Shown piece after piece: positions 57,298 to 64,000 of a DNA stretch of 64,000 nt. Position numbers and translations under genes: made by a program. The notes under the pieces were generated by a model. It worked only from the letters and a program-made list of their open reading frames with translations. It was not told the DNA's origin and did not search any database. Source of the stretch: Guopingia tenuis (GTDB taxonomy: Bacteria; Bacillota; Clostridia; Christensenellales; Christensenellaceae); the NCBI RefSeq assembly GCF_014384805.1, contig NZ_JACRSS010000001.1:1025847-1089846 (forward strand). Reading direction: 5' to 3'. Positions within the stretch are counted from its first letter, which is position 1, and each line of letters begins with the position of its first letter.

Positions 57298-58800
57298 TTA
57301 AAATTCAAATCCCAATATGCGCAGCGTCGTGCTCTGCATAAAGGATACGTTTCTTGTGTGATGAATCTCCACGCCATGCTCCCGGAAAGTGATATCCATT
57401 GTGTTGATATAGGATGTTTCGTCAAAGCACAGCACCAGGCGATAGGTATCCTCCGCCACCCAGGCGCCCGCGCAGGATACGGATTCGTAGACGATGGTCA
57501 CGTCCGTATCGGTGTCCTCGGTTTTCACACAGGTCTTTCCCTGCACCCATCCGTCATATCCAATGCCCAGGGTGAATTCCTCTCCCCCAAAGCCCAGCGT
57601 AACCCGGCTGTTTTCAAAATCCATCCGCAGGCTGGTGAAACCCGTATAATTGGGGGAAAGCTCATAGCGCCGGCCGGAAACCCTTGCCGCGACAGGCGAG
57701 CTTTCGGCCCCCGCCGGCGGCTGGATCCGCAGTCCCGCGATTTTCTTTTCCAGGGCGGCCTCTGCCTCCGGGTCCGCAGCGGCCTCCTCTCCCATAGCCG
57801 GAACAATCTCTTCCCAGATGGCGTCCATCACGGCGTCGGTATTCCGGCTTCCCGAGAAGAACACGACGACCGCATCCTTATCCGGGATCACCACATACTT
57901 CTGCCCAAAGGCGCCGTCGCCCCGATAAGCTCCCGGATGCTCACAAAGCCAGATTTGATAGCCAAACTCCTCGTTCCATGAGGCATCCGGATTGTTGATA
58001 TGAATCTGGCAGGATGTCGCATCCTCGATCCAGGCCGCATCCAATAGCTGCTTTCCCTTCCATTTCCCCTTTTGCAGCAGGAACTGCGCAAACTTTGCCA
58101 AATCTTCCAGGCAGATATCCAGCCCCCATCCGGCGACGGTCACACCTTGCGGCCCGGTCTGCCAGGTGGCATTTTCTATGCCCAGGGGCTCAAACAGCCG
58201 GGGCTTCAGATAATCGAACACAGTCTGCCCTGTCACCTTCTGGACGATAGCCGCGAGAAGATAGGTTCCCTGGGTGCAGTAGATGAACTCGCTGCCCGGC
58301 TCATAGGGCACATAGGTATGCAGAAAGTTATCGATCCAGTCCAACCGCTCCTCCCGGTATGTAAATCCATGGTAGGAATAGGGGAAGTCGTTAATGACAT
58401 CGTCCCTGCGCAGATAGGGGAAATTATGCGGATCCCCGGAAAATCCGGGCGTCATGGTGAGGCAGTGCTTCACGGTGATCTTCTGCATGTTTTCGCAGGG
58501 CAGCGCGACAAAGTGTTCCGGGAAAAAGGAAATCACCTTGTCATCCACGCTGAGCAGCCCCTCCTGCACCGCAAACCCCACGGCCATGCAGGTAAAGCTC
58601 TTGCTCACGGAAAACAGGCAGTGCTTTTTCTCCGCCGCATACGGCGCCCAATACGCCTCCGCCGCAACCTTTCCATGGCGCAGCACCATAAAAGCATGCG
58701 TCCCGTTTTCGGGAACATCGATTTTTTCCAGAGCGCGGCAAAGCGCCCCGGCGTCTATCCCCACCTCATACGGGCGGACTCTCGGAAACGAATCCTTCAT
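57298..58800 (-). CDS. Serine hydrolase of the beta-lactamase/class C penicillin-binding fold
   Basis: 500 residues. The catalytic SxxK is in LFSVSKSFTCMAVG (about residues 69-82) and the second motif is in EFIYCTQGTYLLAAI (Tyr-Cys-Thr instead of the usual Tyr-Ser-Asn). A C-terminal beta-rich domain of about 150 residues follows. No signal peptide, so a cytosolic esterase or peptidase role is more likely than beta-lactam resistance. GAGGGG precedes the ATG. Upstream partner of the FrlD-like kinase. Confidence 0.85.
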   Translation of the reverse strand: MKDSFPRVRPYEVGIDAGALCRALEKIDVPENGTHAFMVLRHGKVAAEAYWAPYAAEKKHCLFSVSKSFTCMAVGFAVQEGLLSVDDKVISFFPEHFVALPCENMQKITVKHCLTMTPGFSGDPHNFPYLRRDDVINDFPYSYHGFTYREERLDWIDNFLHTYVPYEPGSEFIYCTQGTYLLAAIVQKVTGQTVFDYLKPRLFEPLGIENATWQTGPQGVTVAGWGLDICLEDLAKFAQFLLQKGKWKGKQLLDAAWIEDATSCQIHINNPDASWNEEFGYQIWLCEHPGAYRGDGAFGQKYVVIPDKDAVVVFFSGSRNTDAVMDAIWEEIVPAMGEEAAADPEAEAALEKKIAGLRIQPPAGAESSPVAARVSGRRYELSPNYTGFTSLRMDFENSRVTLGFGGEEFTLGIGYDGWVQGKTCVKTEDTDTDVTIVYESVSCAGAWVAEDTYRLVLCFDETSYINTMDITFREHGVEIHHTRNVSFMQSTTLRILGFEF

Positions 58801-58839
58801 TCTCTTTCCCCTCGCTTCTTCTTTTTTTCTATATCGATT

Positions 58840-59079
58840 TCAAATCAGGCCGATCTTGCATGGGCCCGCAAATCTCGCGGCCTTTGAAGGGCATTCCCTG
58901 AATATTTTCGCTATCCGGCCATCGGGATTTTCCAAGCCAGGTTCATCAAATTCCATCCAGACCCGGCAAAGGCGCCGCATGTCTGTCTGCTTCGTCCGCA
59001 ATCCTGCTCGCCAAAGCTCGTTTTCCTGAAAAAATGTTTTCAAGAAAGGCGCTGGGAATTCACATTTCTTCCGCGGCAT
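58840..59079 (-). CDS. Small hypothetical protein
   Basis: 79 residues starting MPRKKCEFPAPF behind AAAAGGAAAG. It is basic, with no membrane segment, signal peptide or family that I recognise. It lies 39 nt upstream of the serine hydrolase gene on the same strand, which is the main argument for it. A Cys/Pro-rich composition and the lack of homology knowledge leave it doubtful. Confidence 0.3.
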   Translation of the reverse strand: MPRKKCEFPAPFLKTFFQENELWRAGLRTKQTDMRRLCRVWMEFDEPGLENPDGRIAKIFRECPSKAARFAGPCKIGLI

Positions 59080-59335
59080 ATTGACTTTCCTTTTCTTCGT
59101 CGTCCGGCGGGTCGCCCCTATCCGGCGTTCCTTTCTCCGGATCCCGCGCTTTTTCCCTCTTCGAGCGCCGTATGGGATAACCCCGCCGCCTGGCGGGGAG
59201 CAAAATTTCTTTTGTTCTGTATTAATATTTATTATATCACGCCCGCCCTTTCCTGCCTAGCCGCTCTCTAAAATTTTGCCAAGGCTGCATGTACTTTTTG
59301 TTTCGGGTCATTTATAATAAAAGAAAAAGAATCAA
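59080..59335. other. Gap with a GC hairpin
   Basis: CCCCGCC-GCC-TGGCGGGG near 59177-59195 could stop leftward or rightward transcripts. TATTAATATTTATTATATC near 59219-59237 is AT-rich and promoter-like for the following thioesterase gene, but no definite boxes were chosen. Confidence 0.35.
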
Positions 59336-59357
59336 AGAAAGCTGTGAGGATCAAATT

Positions 59358-59795
59358 ATGGAAGTTCAAAAAGTAAATCTGCAAAAGCTCATGGATTTTT
59401 TAAACGAACATGACGAGTTTTCCAAAAATAACGGGATGCAGCTGACGCATCTGGAAGCCGGCCATGCCGTGGTGGAAATGGAGGTCAGGAATAAACACAC
59501 GAATTTTATGGGGTCGGCCCATGGCGGCGCTCTGTTTACTCTGGCGGACGTGGCAGCCGGAACGGCCATGATCGCCCATGGCCACACCTGCGTGACGCTG
59601 AATTCGACGCTGAGCTTTATTAAACCCGCCCTTTCCGGCAGGGTTCGCGCCGTTGCCCGGGAGCTGCACAGCGGCAGCCGCATCGGCGTTATGGAAGTCA
59701 GCGTGGAAGACGAGAGCGGTTCCCTTCTCTGCACTGGTACGTTTACCATGTATATCACGGGCTCCCTGGAGGGATATCTGAAAAGCACGACATAA
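59358..59795 (+). CDS. PaaI-family hotdog-fold thioesterase
   Basis: 145 residues from ATG 59358 (MEVQKVNLQKLM), with GAGGAT upstream; an earlier in-frame ATG at 59289 lies in AT-rich leader. Typical PaaI features: FMGSAHGGALFTLADVAAG, containing the HGG-x-Asp catalytic segment, and STLSFIKPAL. It would hydrolyse an aromatic or medium-chain acyl-CoA. Single gene with a terminator. Confidence 0.9.
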   Translation: MEVQKVNLQKLMDFLNEHDEFSKNNGMQLTHLEAGHAVVEMEVRNKHTNFMGSAHGGALFTLADVAAGTAMIAHGHTCVTLNSTLSFIKPALSGRVRAVARELHSGSRIGVMEVSVEDESGSLLCTGTFTMYITGSLEGYLKSTT

Positions 59796-59905
59796 AGCGG
59801 ACTTTTTTGGTTTTTTTTGCTTTCCTTTTGGGAATCTGCGCCCTCTTTTGCGCCCTTATGCCCGTGCCGCCGGCTGGCAGCTGGGGAATAGAATCAGCAG
59901 TAATG

Positions 59906-59946
59906 TCAATAAATATCCTCCGGTTTGGCCGGGGGATATTTATTCT
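59906..59946. terminator. Bidirectional terminator after the thioesterase gene
   Basis: AATAAATATCC (59908-59918) pairs perfectly with GGATATTTATT (59934-59944); an inner CCGG/CCGG helix extends the stem. Confidence 0.8.
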
Positions 59947-60065
59947 TCATCAACGGCGTGACGCGGCAAAAGCTGCCGGAATGGATATATGTGATTGTTT
60001 ATCTTGTAATCTATAATGTAGAACCAAATGCCAATCCAATATTCATTACTTGCAAAGGTTATATA

Positions 60066-60731
60066 CTAGTAGTAATATTCTTCTCGCGTCATGCCCATTA
60101 TCTCAAAAAAAGACTCATGTCCGATTTTATTTAACGTTTCACTGGAAATATCAATGGAATGAATTGAATCATCCTGTATATAAAACAGCTTTTGTTCAGT
60201 AATAATATAGACAATGTCATTGCATAATAATCCTGTATACTGATATGGATTACTCAAAATATATTCGATTCCTCCTTCCAATTCATCTTGATCAATTAAC
60301 CAAGCACAAATAAATAAATTGTTTGTATCAAACTTTTGAAAGTGTGGGGCGTTTAGTTTTTCAGTTTTTCTACTATAAATATTTTCTATGGAGTGAGTAG
60401 CCCCCCATTCTGTAAAAGATGCCAGATATCTTCCGTCTTGAATTTCGCGTGCCTGTACTAAACCTTTTTGAATATTCTTCTTATTGACTTCTGATAAATC
60501 TTCCTTACGCTTTCCTGTTATAGAACTTGCCCTTTCTAAATTTTGCATAACATGTGGTAACATACTTTTTGTTACTTCGACTCCTATGGAGAGCTTCGGT
60601 ACGATAATATCCGGAGATTCAGACAGTTCTGCTTCCCTATATTTTGAAGGAAAGCAATAAGCTAAGATTCTTCTGGCACGTTCTTCTTCAAATTTATGAA
60701 TTTCCAATGATGTTGGTTTTTTATTATTCAT
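60066..60731 (-). CDS. Hypothetical protein with PD-(D/E)xK-like motif
   Basis: 221 residues, AT-rich codon use unlike the core genes to the left. No family recognised. Residues 40-55 read PD, an 11-residue strand-like stretch, then EVTK, resembling the PD-(D/E)xK nuclease core with the Glu-x-Thr variant found in several restriction-like families. Upstream of it is a charged helix (EIHKFEEERARRIL), another common feature of such domains. No signal peptide. It is a single leftward gene between thioesterase and the TcmP module and could be a defence-type effector, but this is inference. Confidence 0.6.
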   Translation of the reverse strand: MNNKKPTSLEIHKFEEERARRILAYCFPSKYREAELSESPDIIVPKLSIGVEVTKSMLPHVMQNLERASSITGKRKEDLSEVNKKNIQKGLVQAREIQDGRYLASFTEWGATHSIENIYSRKTEKLNAPHFQKFDTNNLFICAWLIDQDELEGGIEYILSNPYQYTGLLCNDIVYIITEQKLFYIQDDSIHSIDISSETLNKIGHESFFEIMGMTREEYYY

Positions 60732-61264
60732 GACTATCCCTCATCTTCACTTATTATAAATTTTTCGCTTTCTATAGAGCATCCGTTTGATACCATATTT
60801 TTGAACTGCTTTTTATACGCATTATACAATAAATATCGACATTCCCCAATCAGGTCTGTCAGTAATTTATGGCAGAGATAAAAATACAAAATTCGAACTC
60901 AACCTAAATGTTTGCCTAACATTGACCTTTTAGATACAAATCTTGAGGCTTGGAAAATAGGGCTCCGCAAAGGCGTTAGTGACCGAAGGGAACGTGCCTT
61001 TGTGGGGAAAAGAAGCGATGACTGCCGCGAAGTCCGTTGCGATGTTGACAGAGTCATGCGATATGGGTATTTACTGGCGGGTACAAATATACTGCAGCCC
61101 ACCAAAGTGAATTGCGATATCGGATGCGACAACTTGCCGCTGGCGAAGGCTTCCGAAATGGATATACCCTTTCGATCGGCAAGCCAAGGCAGCGCAGGCA
61201 CAGCATGACTTTTTTCAGGAAAGGAGGCGCAGTGGCATGAGTGCGCCAGCGATTTTTTAATAAA
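60732..61264. other. Accessory gap with repeats and no convincing gene
   Basis: Overlapping open frames on both strands at 60899-61276 lack good start sites and recognisable domains. A 27-nt element at 61094-61120 recurs at 61345-61371 (25 of 27 bases alike). The stretch looks like decayed mobile DNA. Confidence 0.4.
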
Positions 61265-61371
61265 AAAACGCCGCAAGCTGTATATCGCTTGCGGCGACGT
61301 GGCAGATGTTACCGGAATGGATATTTCCCTTCAGGCAAAAAATCGCAGCCCACCGAAGTGAATTGCAATAT
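61094..61371. repeat. Imperfect direct repeat, copies at 61094-61120 and 61345-61371
   Basis: Both copies begin GCAGCCCACC, continue AAGTGAATTGC after one variable base, and differ at two positions in all. A second shared element, CCGGAATGGATAT, is at 61312-61324, with near copies at 61153-61165 (CCGAAATGGATAT) and 59975-59987. The elements are in different relative order, so this is not a simple tandem duplication. Confidence 0.6.
61262..61302 (-). terminator. Terminator after the TcmP module
   Basis: CGCCGCAAGC and GCTTGCGGCG pair around TGTATATC and, on the minus strand, are followed by TTTTTTTA. It lies about 170 nt past the radical SAM stop codon. Confidence 0.75.
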
Positions 61372-61468
61372 AAGGATATTGACACTGTCTGCTAGGAAGC
61401 GTTGACAAAAATGATGCTACCATCACTTAAAAGCAAGAATTGCTCTTTACTCGTTTTTTAACAATTCG

Positions 61469-62242
61469 CTATCTTGTGATTGTACCATTCTTTATATGGT
61501 AACTAATTCCATGCGTTTCACAGTATTTTATCACTTGTCCAGCGCATTCATTAAAAAAACTTTTATTGTTAGGATAGGTAGTGACATCCTTGCTATAATT
61601 CATCCGCCCAAATATAATCCGATCTGTAAAGCAGACTTCCTCAAGCAATTGCGTCAAGTCCTGTTTCACTATATTGGGAGTTGGATAAGGCTCAATACTG
61701 ACCCATGTTTTACACCCTGCATCATGGAGCGCTTTTAATGCAGCCAGTCGTTTTTTCCACGGCGCGGAACCTGGCTCCATTCGTTTTCTAAATGCTTCGT
61801 TTAGAGATATCAAAGTGATGCCGTACTCATTGTCCTTTGGCATCTGCGCTAATTCAATAGGGAGCACCCCTTTCGTTAACACAGAGCATTTAACTCCAGC
61901 AGCGTTTATCTTCTTGATGGCTGCGAGACTCATATCGTGTATTTCGCCATATTGGTACATAAATGGATCGGTCGTGAAACAGAGATGTAGCATTTGTATC
62001 TTGTCTTTATATCTTGGAAGTTCTGCGTCCAACAGATCCAGGGTGTTTTCTACAAGCGCCGGTTCACACCAGTCTTCATACGATTTTATGTCCCCAAAGC
62101 GTTTCTTTTGTAAATATGCATAGCAGGGATATAAACATCCGTGGGAACAGCCAAGAACATGGTTCATCGTATAGTCACCGTATTCAACCTCGGTTTTATA
62201 AATTAAAGTCTTCCGTCGAATAAATTTCTTAATCTTCCTCAT
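61469..62242 (-). CDS. Radical SAM protein, three-Cys-motif (TcmP partner) type
   Basis: 257 residues from ATG 62242 (MRKIKKFIRRKT), whose ATGA overlaps the TcmP stop; a GTG at 62251 is a less likely start. The cluster-binding motif is GCSHGCLYPCYAY (Cys32, Cys36, Cys40), that is Cx3Cx3C rather than the usual Cx3Cx2C, followed by YAYLQKKRFG as in SplB-like radical SAM proteins. The remainder has TIM-barrel character (LHLCFTTDPF, SVLTKGVL, WVSIEPYPTPN). It probably reductively cleaves SAM to modify a nucleic acid or protein with TcmP. Substrate unknown. Confidence 0.88.
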   Translation of the reverse strand: MRKIKKFIRRKTLIYKTEVEYGDYTMNHVLGCSHGCLYPCYAYLQKKRFGDIKSYEDWCEPALVENTLDLLDAELPRYKDKIQMLHLCFTTDPFMYQYGEIHDMSLAAIKKINAAGVKCSVLTKGVLPIELAQMPKDNEYGITLISLNEAFRKRMEPGSAPWKKRLAALKALHDAGCKTWVSIEPYPTPNIVKQDLTQLLEEVCFTDRIIFGRMNYSKDVTTYPNNKSFFNECAGQVIKYCETHGISYHIKNGTITR

Positions 62243-63441
62243 TTTAACCACCGCACAGAAACCATTTTCCCTTTTCCTTCTATCATGAAGGTGGCCTTTT
62301 TACCGCGCCCTGTCAGTGTCGGTTTCCGCTCTACTGACAACCGGCCATTTTCCTCTAGTTTCTTGAGAATTTTCCTAACGGTTCCAGTAGAGCAGATTGG
62401 CCCATACTCCATAAAGAACATGGCTAAGGCATCATGCAGCGATGTTAATTTGTTGTACTGAGAAAAATGTTTAATTGTTTTTTCTTCAATGGCATCCTCA
62501 GCCACAGCCTGATTGTCGACATTTTCTTCCCACAGAAGCATTTGCCCACCTGACTGGATTTCTTGTAGTGCCTCCCATCTGTTGCAGATATTGTCTACCA
62601 TGAGCAGGCAACCATCGCGATGGTTTGTCGCATGAATCAGTCTATATTTAGGCCGTTGGCCTCTTTTGATCCGTAAAGGCATATTTAAGACATAAGTGTA
62701 ACTCCTTCTAAGCCGTGCGCAATATTTTTCAGCAAACAAAGCCTCAGCGTCATAGCCATTGATCTCATTCTTTTTATATGCCTCTATAATCGGTTTCCAA
62801 TAGTCTCCGCCAGCGATCTCGTTAAGCTCATTCATAGATTTTTTCGAGGCATCCATCTTAGTAGGATCATACTCCACTAGATCAGCAAATAGAGCTTTAT
62901 CATCGAAGACTGCTCCCAGAGCATGACAAGCTTCTCGAATAAAACCAAATGAGTTCATGTTGATAAGCAATTCAATAGAATTGAATTTGCCTTTAGCAAA
63001 ATCATCAAAAAGAGAACACTGTAGAGCTTTAATCCCGTAAGGGTCTATGTAGAGGAATACATTGCAATTCCCTTTATCCTGTAAAATAGATTTTATATTA
63101 TCTTCGTATTTTCCAGATACAATCTTGACCCACGGATATGCCGCAAGATTCTTCTGAAGATCGTCTGCATAATTAAGGTCAATAAAAGTAGCTTCAACCT
63201 GAGTCCGTTGCATGGTTGTGCTAGAACAACACCGGTCAATAATCTCCAATGCAATCAGTGGGGAACCATTGTTGCCATCCTCAAACTTGCCTTTTCCCGC
63301 AAAACAGTCAACATAAACCAAAGGCCTGTTTGTATGAAGAATCTTAGAGACATAAGGTTTGAAATAGCAACCAAGAAGTTCATCCTTTACAACTGACCAA
63401 GCTTTTTTCTCTAAAAAGAAATCATCGTTTTTCTTTGCCAC
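62239..63441 (-). CDS. tcmP: Three-Cys-motif partner protein TcmP
   Basis: 400 residues from GTG 63441 (AKKNDDFFLEKKAWS) with GAGGTGA upstream; a GTG at 63450 is an alternative. It matches TcmP, the family defined by being encoded next to three-Cys radical SAM proteins. The N-terminal two thirds look like a class I methyltransferase-type Rossmann fold: YVDCFAGKGKF as motif I (about 43-53) and YIDPYG as a motif IV-like DPxG (about 131-136). A winged-helix-like domain ends the chain (SLHDALAMFFMEYGPICSTGTVRKIL). Activity is not established. First gene of a two-gene coupled operon. Confidence 0.85.
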   Translation of the reverse strand: MAKKNDDFFLEKKAWSVVKDELLGCYFKPYVSKILHTNRPLVYVDCFAGKGKFEDGNNGSPLIALEIIDRCCSSTTMQRTQVEATFIDLNYADDLQKNLAAYPWVKIVSGKYEDNIKSILQDKGNCNVFLYIDPYGIKALQCSLFDDFAKGKFNSIELLINMNSFGFIREACHALGAVFDDKALFADLVEYDPTKMDASKKSMNELNEIAGGDYWKPIIEAYKKNEINGYDAEALFAEKYCARLRRSYTYVLNMPLRIKRGQRPKYRLIHATNHRDGCLLMVDNICNRWEALQEIQSGGQMLLWEENVDNQAVAEDAIEEKTIKHFSQYNKLTSLHDALAMFFMEYGPICSTGTVRKILKKLEENGRLSVERKPTLTGRGKKATFMIEGKGKMVSVRWLK

Positions 63442-63450
63442 CCCTATCAC

Positions 63451-63779
63451 CTCTTCCTATATCAAAGAGTGTTTACTATATTTTATCACTACCGTCTTCC
63501 TTCCGCAACGCTTTGTCTTTCCCTCTATACTGACCTTTTCATTTTCCTTGTTTCTGTCCGATTGTTTGATTTCATGCCTTTTTGCTGTAAAATAAAACCC
63601 ATATATTTGCCATTGTATAAAATCTATATCCACCCAGTAGTTTCCCGATTCCATTGGGTTTTCTCCTTGCAGGAGATATGAGGACTTCTTTTGCTTCTCA
63701 CCGAATTATGATATCTTTAAGGCTATTTTCATACAGATACAAGTCATATGTTATCCTTATTGCCAAAGGAGTTGATAGC
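63451..63779. other. Gap between tcmP and the insertion sequence
   Basis: AT-rich, without a supported gene. The left end of the IS should lie in the last 150 nt, but no terminal inverted repeat can be assigned without the other end. Confidence 0.4.
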
Positions 63780-64000
63780 ATGAATTATAAATATAGCATC
63801 GAAGAAAGACAAAAGATTATCGAGCGGTACATATCAGATGGCGATACAGCGGCCAGTATCATTGCTAGTACCGGCGTCCCGAAAAGTACTTTTTATAGTT
63901 GGCTAAAAACATATCGAGAAGAGCAAGAAAACAACAAACGAAAACCTGTTAACATTCGCAACTTTCATCTGCTTGAAAATAAGGTTGCTCGTTTAGAAGG
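63780..64000 (+). mobile_element. IS3-family transposase OrfA, cut by the window end
   Basis: ATG 63780, with AAAGGAG upstream, opens a frame of 73 codons that runs off the window. The product is an IS3-type (IS150-like) helix-turn-helix protein: YSIEERQKIIERYISDGDTAA, then GVPKSTFYSWLKTY, then the start of a leucine-zipper-like coil (NFHLLENKVARLE). OrfA binds IS ends; OrfB with the DDE catalytic domain should follow outside the window. It marks the right part of the window as an accessory region. Confidence 0.9.

Noticed and set aside
56386..57981. Rightward frame of 531 codons opposite the PfkB kinase and serine hydrolase
   Set aside because: Spans two real leftward genes and the gap between them; no start site.
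60885..60910. TTCGAACTC resembling a tRNA T-arm
   Set aside because: No acceptor, D-arm or anticodon stem can be formed around it.
60899..61276. Overlapping open frames on both strands in the accessory gap
   Set aside because: Neither has a convincing start or domain, and both run through the repeat elements.

Overview
The window looks like a chromosomal segment of a spore-forming Bacillota, probably class Clostridia. Supporting signs are a large-type SRP RNA with an Alu-like 5' part (6137-6406), the sporulation and germination genes spoIIR, sleB and ypeB, an A/V-type ATPase in place of F-type genes, wall teichoic acid genes, an LPXTG-like surface protein and strong AGGAGG-type ribosome binding sites. 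Coding sequence is fairly GC-rich with AT-rich intergenic DNA. I cannot place the organism below class level.

Layout. 1-9.4 kb: end of a GGGtGRT-family gene, an OmpR/EnvZ-type two-component pair, a PepSY membrane protein, a flippase-like membrane protein, the SRP RNA, purA, and a surface protein with a nonsense codon in its signal peptide. 9.5-24.3 kb: one long leftward gene run, from rpmE through a DUF1385 gene, prmC, prfA, tsaC/ywlC, a protein arginine phosphatase, rpiB and upp into the nine-gene ATPase operon ntpFIKECGABD. Its proteolipid carries the residues that bind sodium in Enterococcus hirae NtpK. 24.3-34.3 kb: rho, pyrG, a metallo-beta-lactamase-fold hydrolase, a DUF1934 protein, spoIIR-sleB-ypeB, a DUF2156 protein and a phosphofructokinase, again all leftward.

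35.3-49.7 kb is a sugar locus. A leftward ribose-type ABC transporter (binding protein, double ATPase, two different permeases flanking rbsD) faces a rightward set made of ribokinase, a DeoR regulator, an epimerase, an M42 metallopeptidase-like enzyme, a BtpA-family protein and a split transketolase. The regulator-epimerase-M42-BtpA part has the same gene content as the poorly understood sgc genes of Escherichia coli, so the locus may feed an unusual pentose or pentose conjugate into the pentose phosphate pathway.

49.7-51.8 kb has different base and codon use: a C69 (secernin-type) peptidase gene followed by apparently decayed coding DNA. 51.8-58.8 kb holds a flavodoxin-domain protein, tagD, a lipoprotein, two CDP-glycerol glycerophosphotransferases, a fructosamine-kinase-like PfkB kinase and a serine hydrolase. 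From about 60 kb to the end the DNA is AT-rich and accessory in character: a hypothetical protein with a PD-(D/E)xK-like motif, imperfect repeats, a translationally coupled TcmP / three-Cys-motif radical SAM pair, and the start of an IS3-family transposase. The TcmP module is the best candidate for an under-described system.
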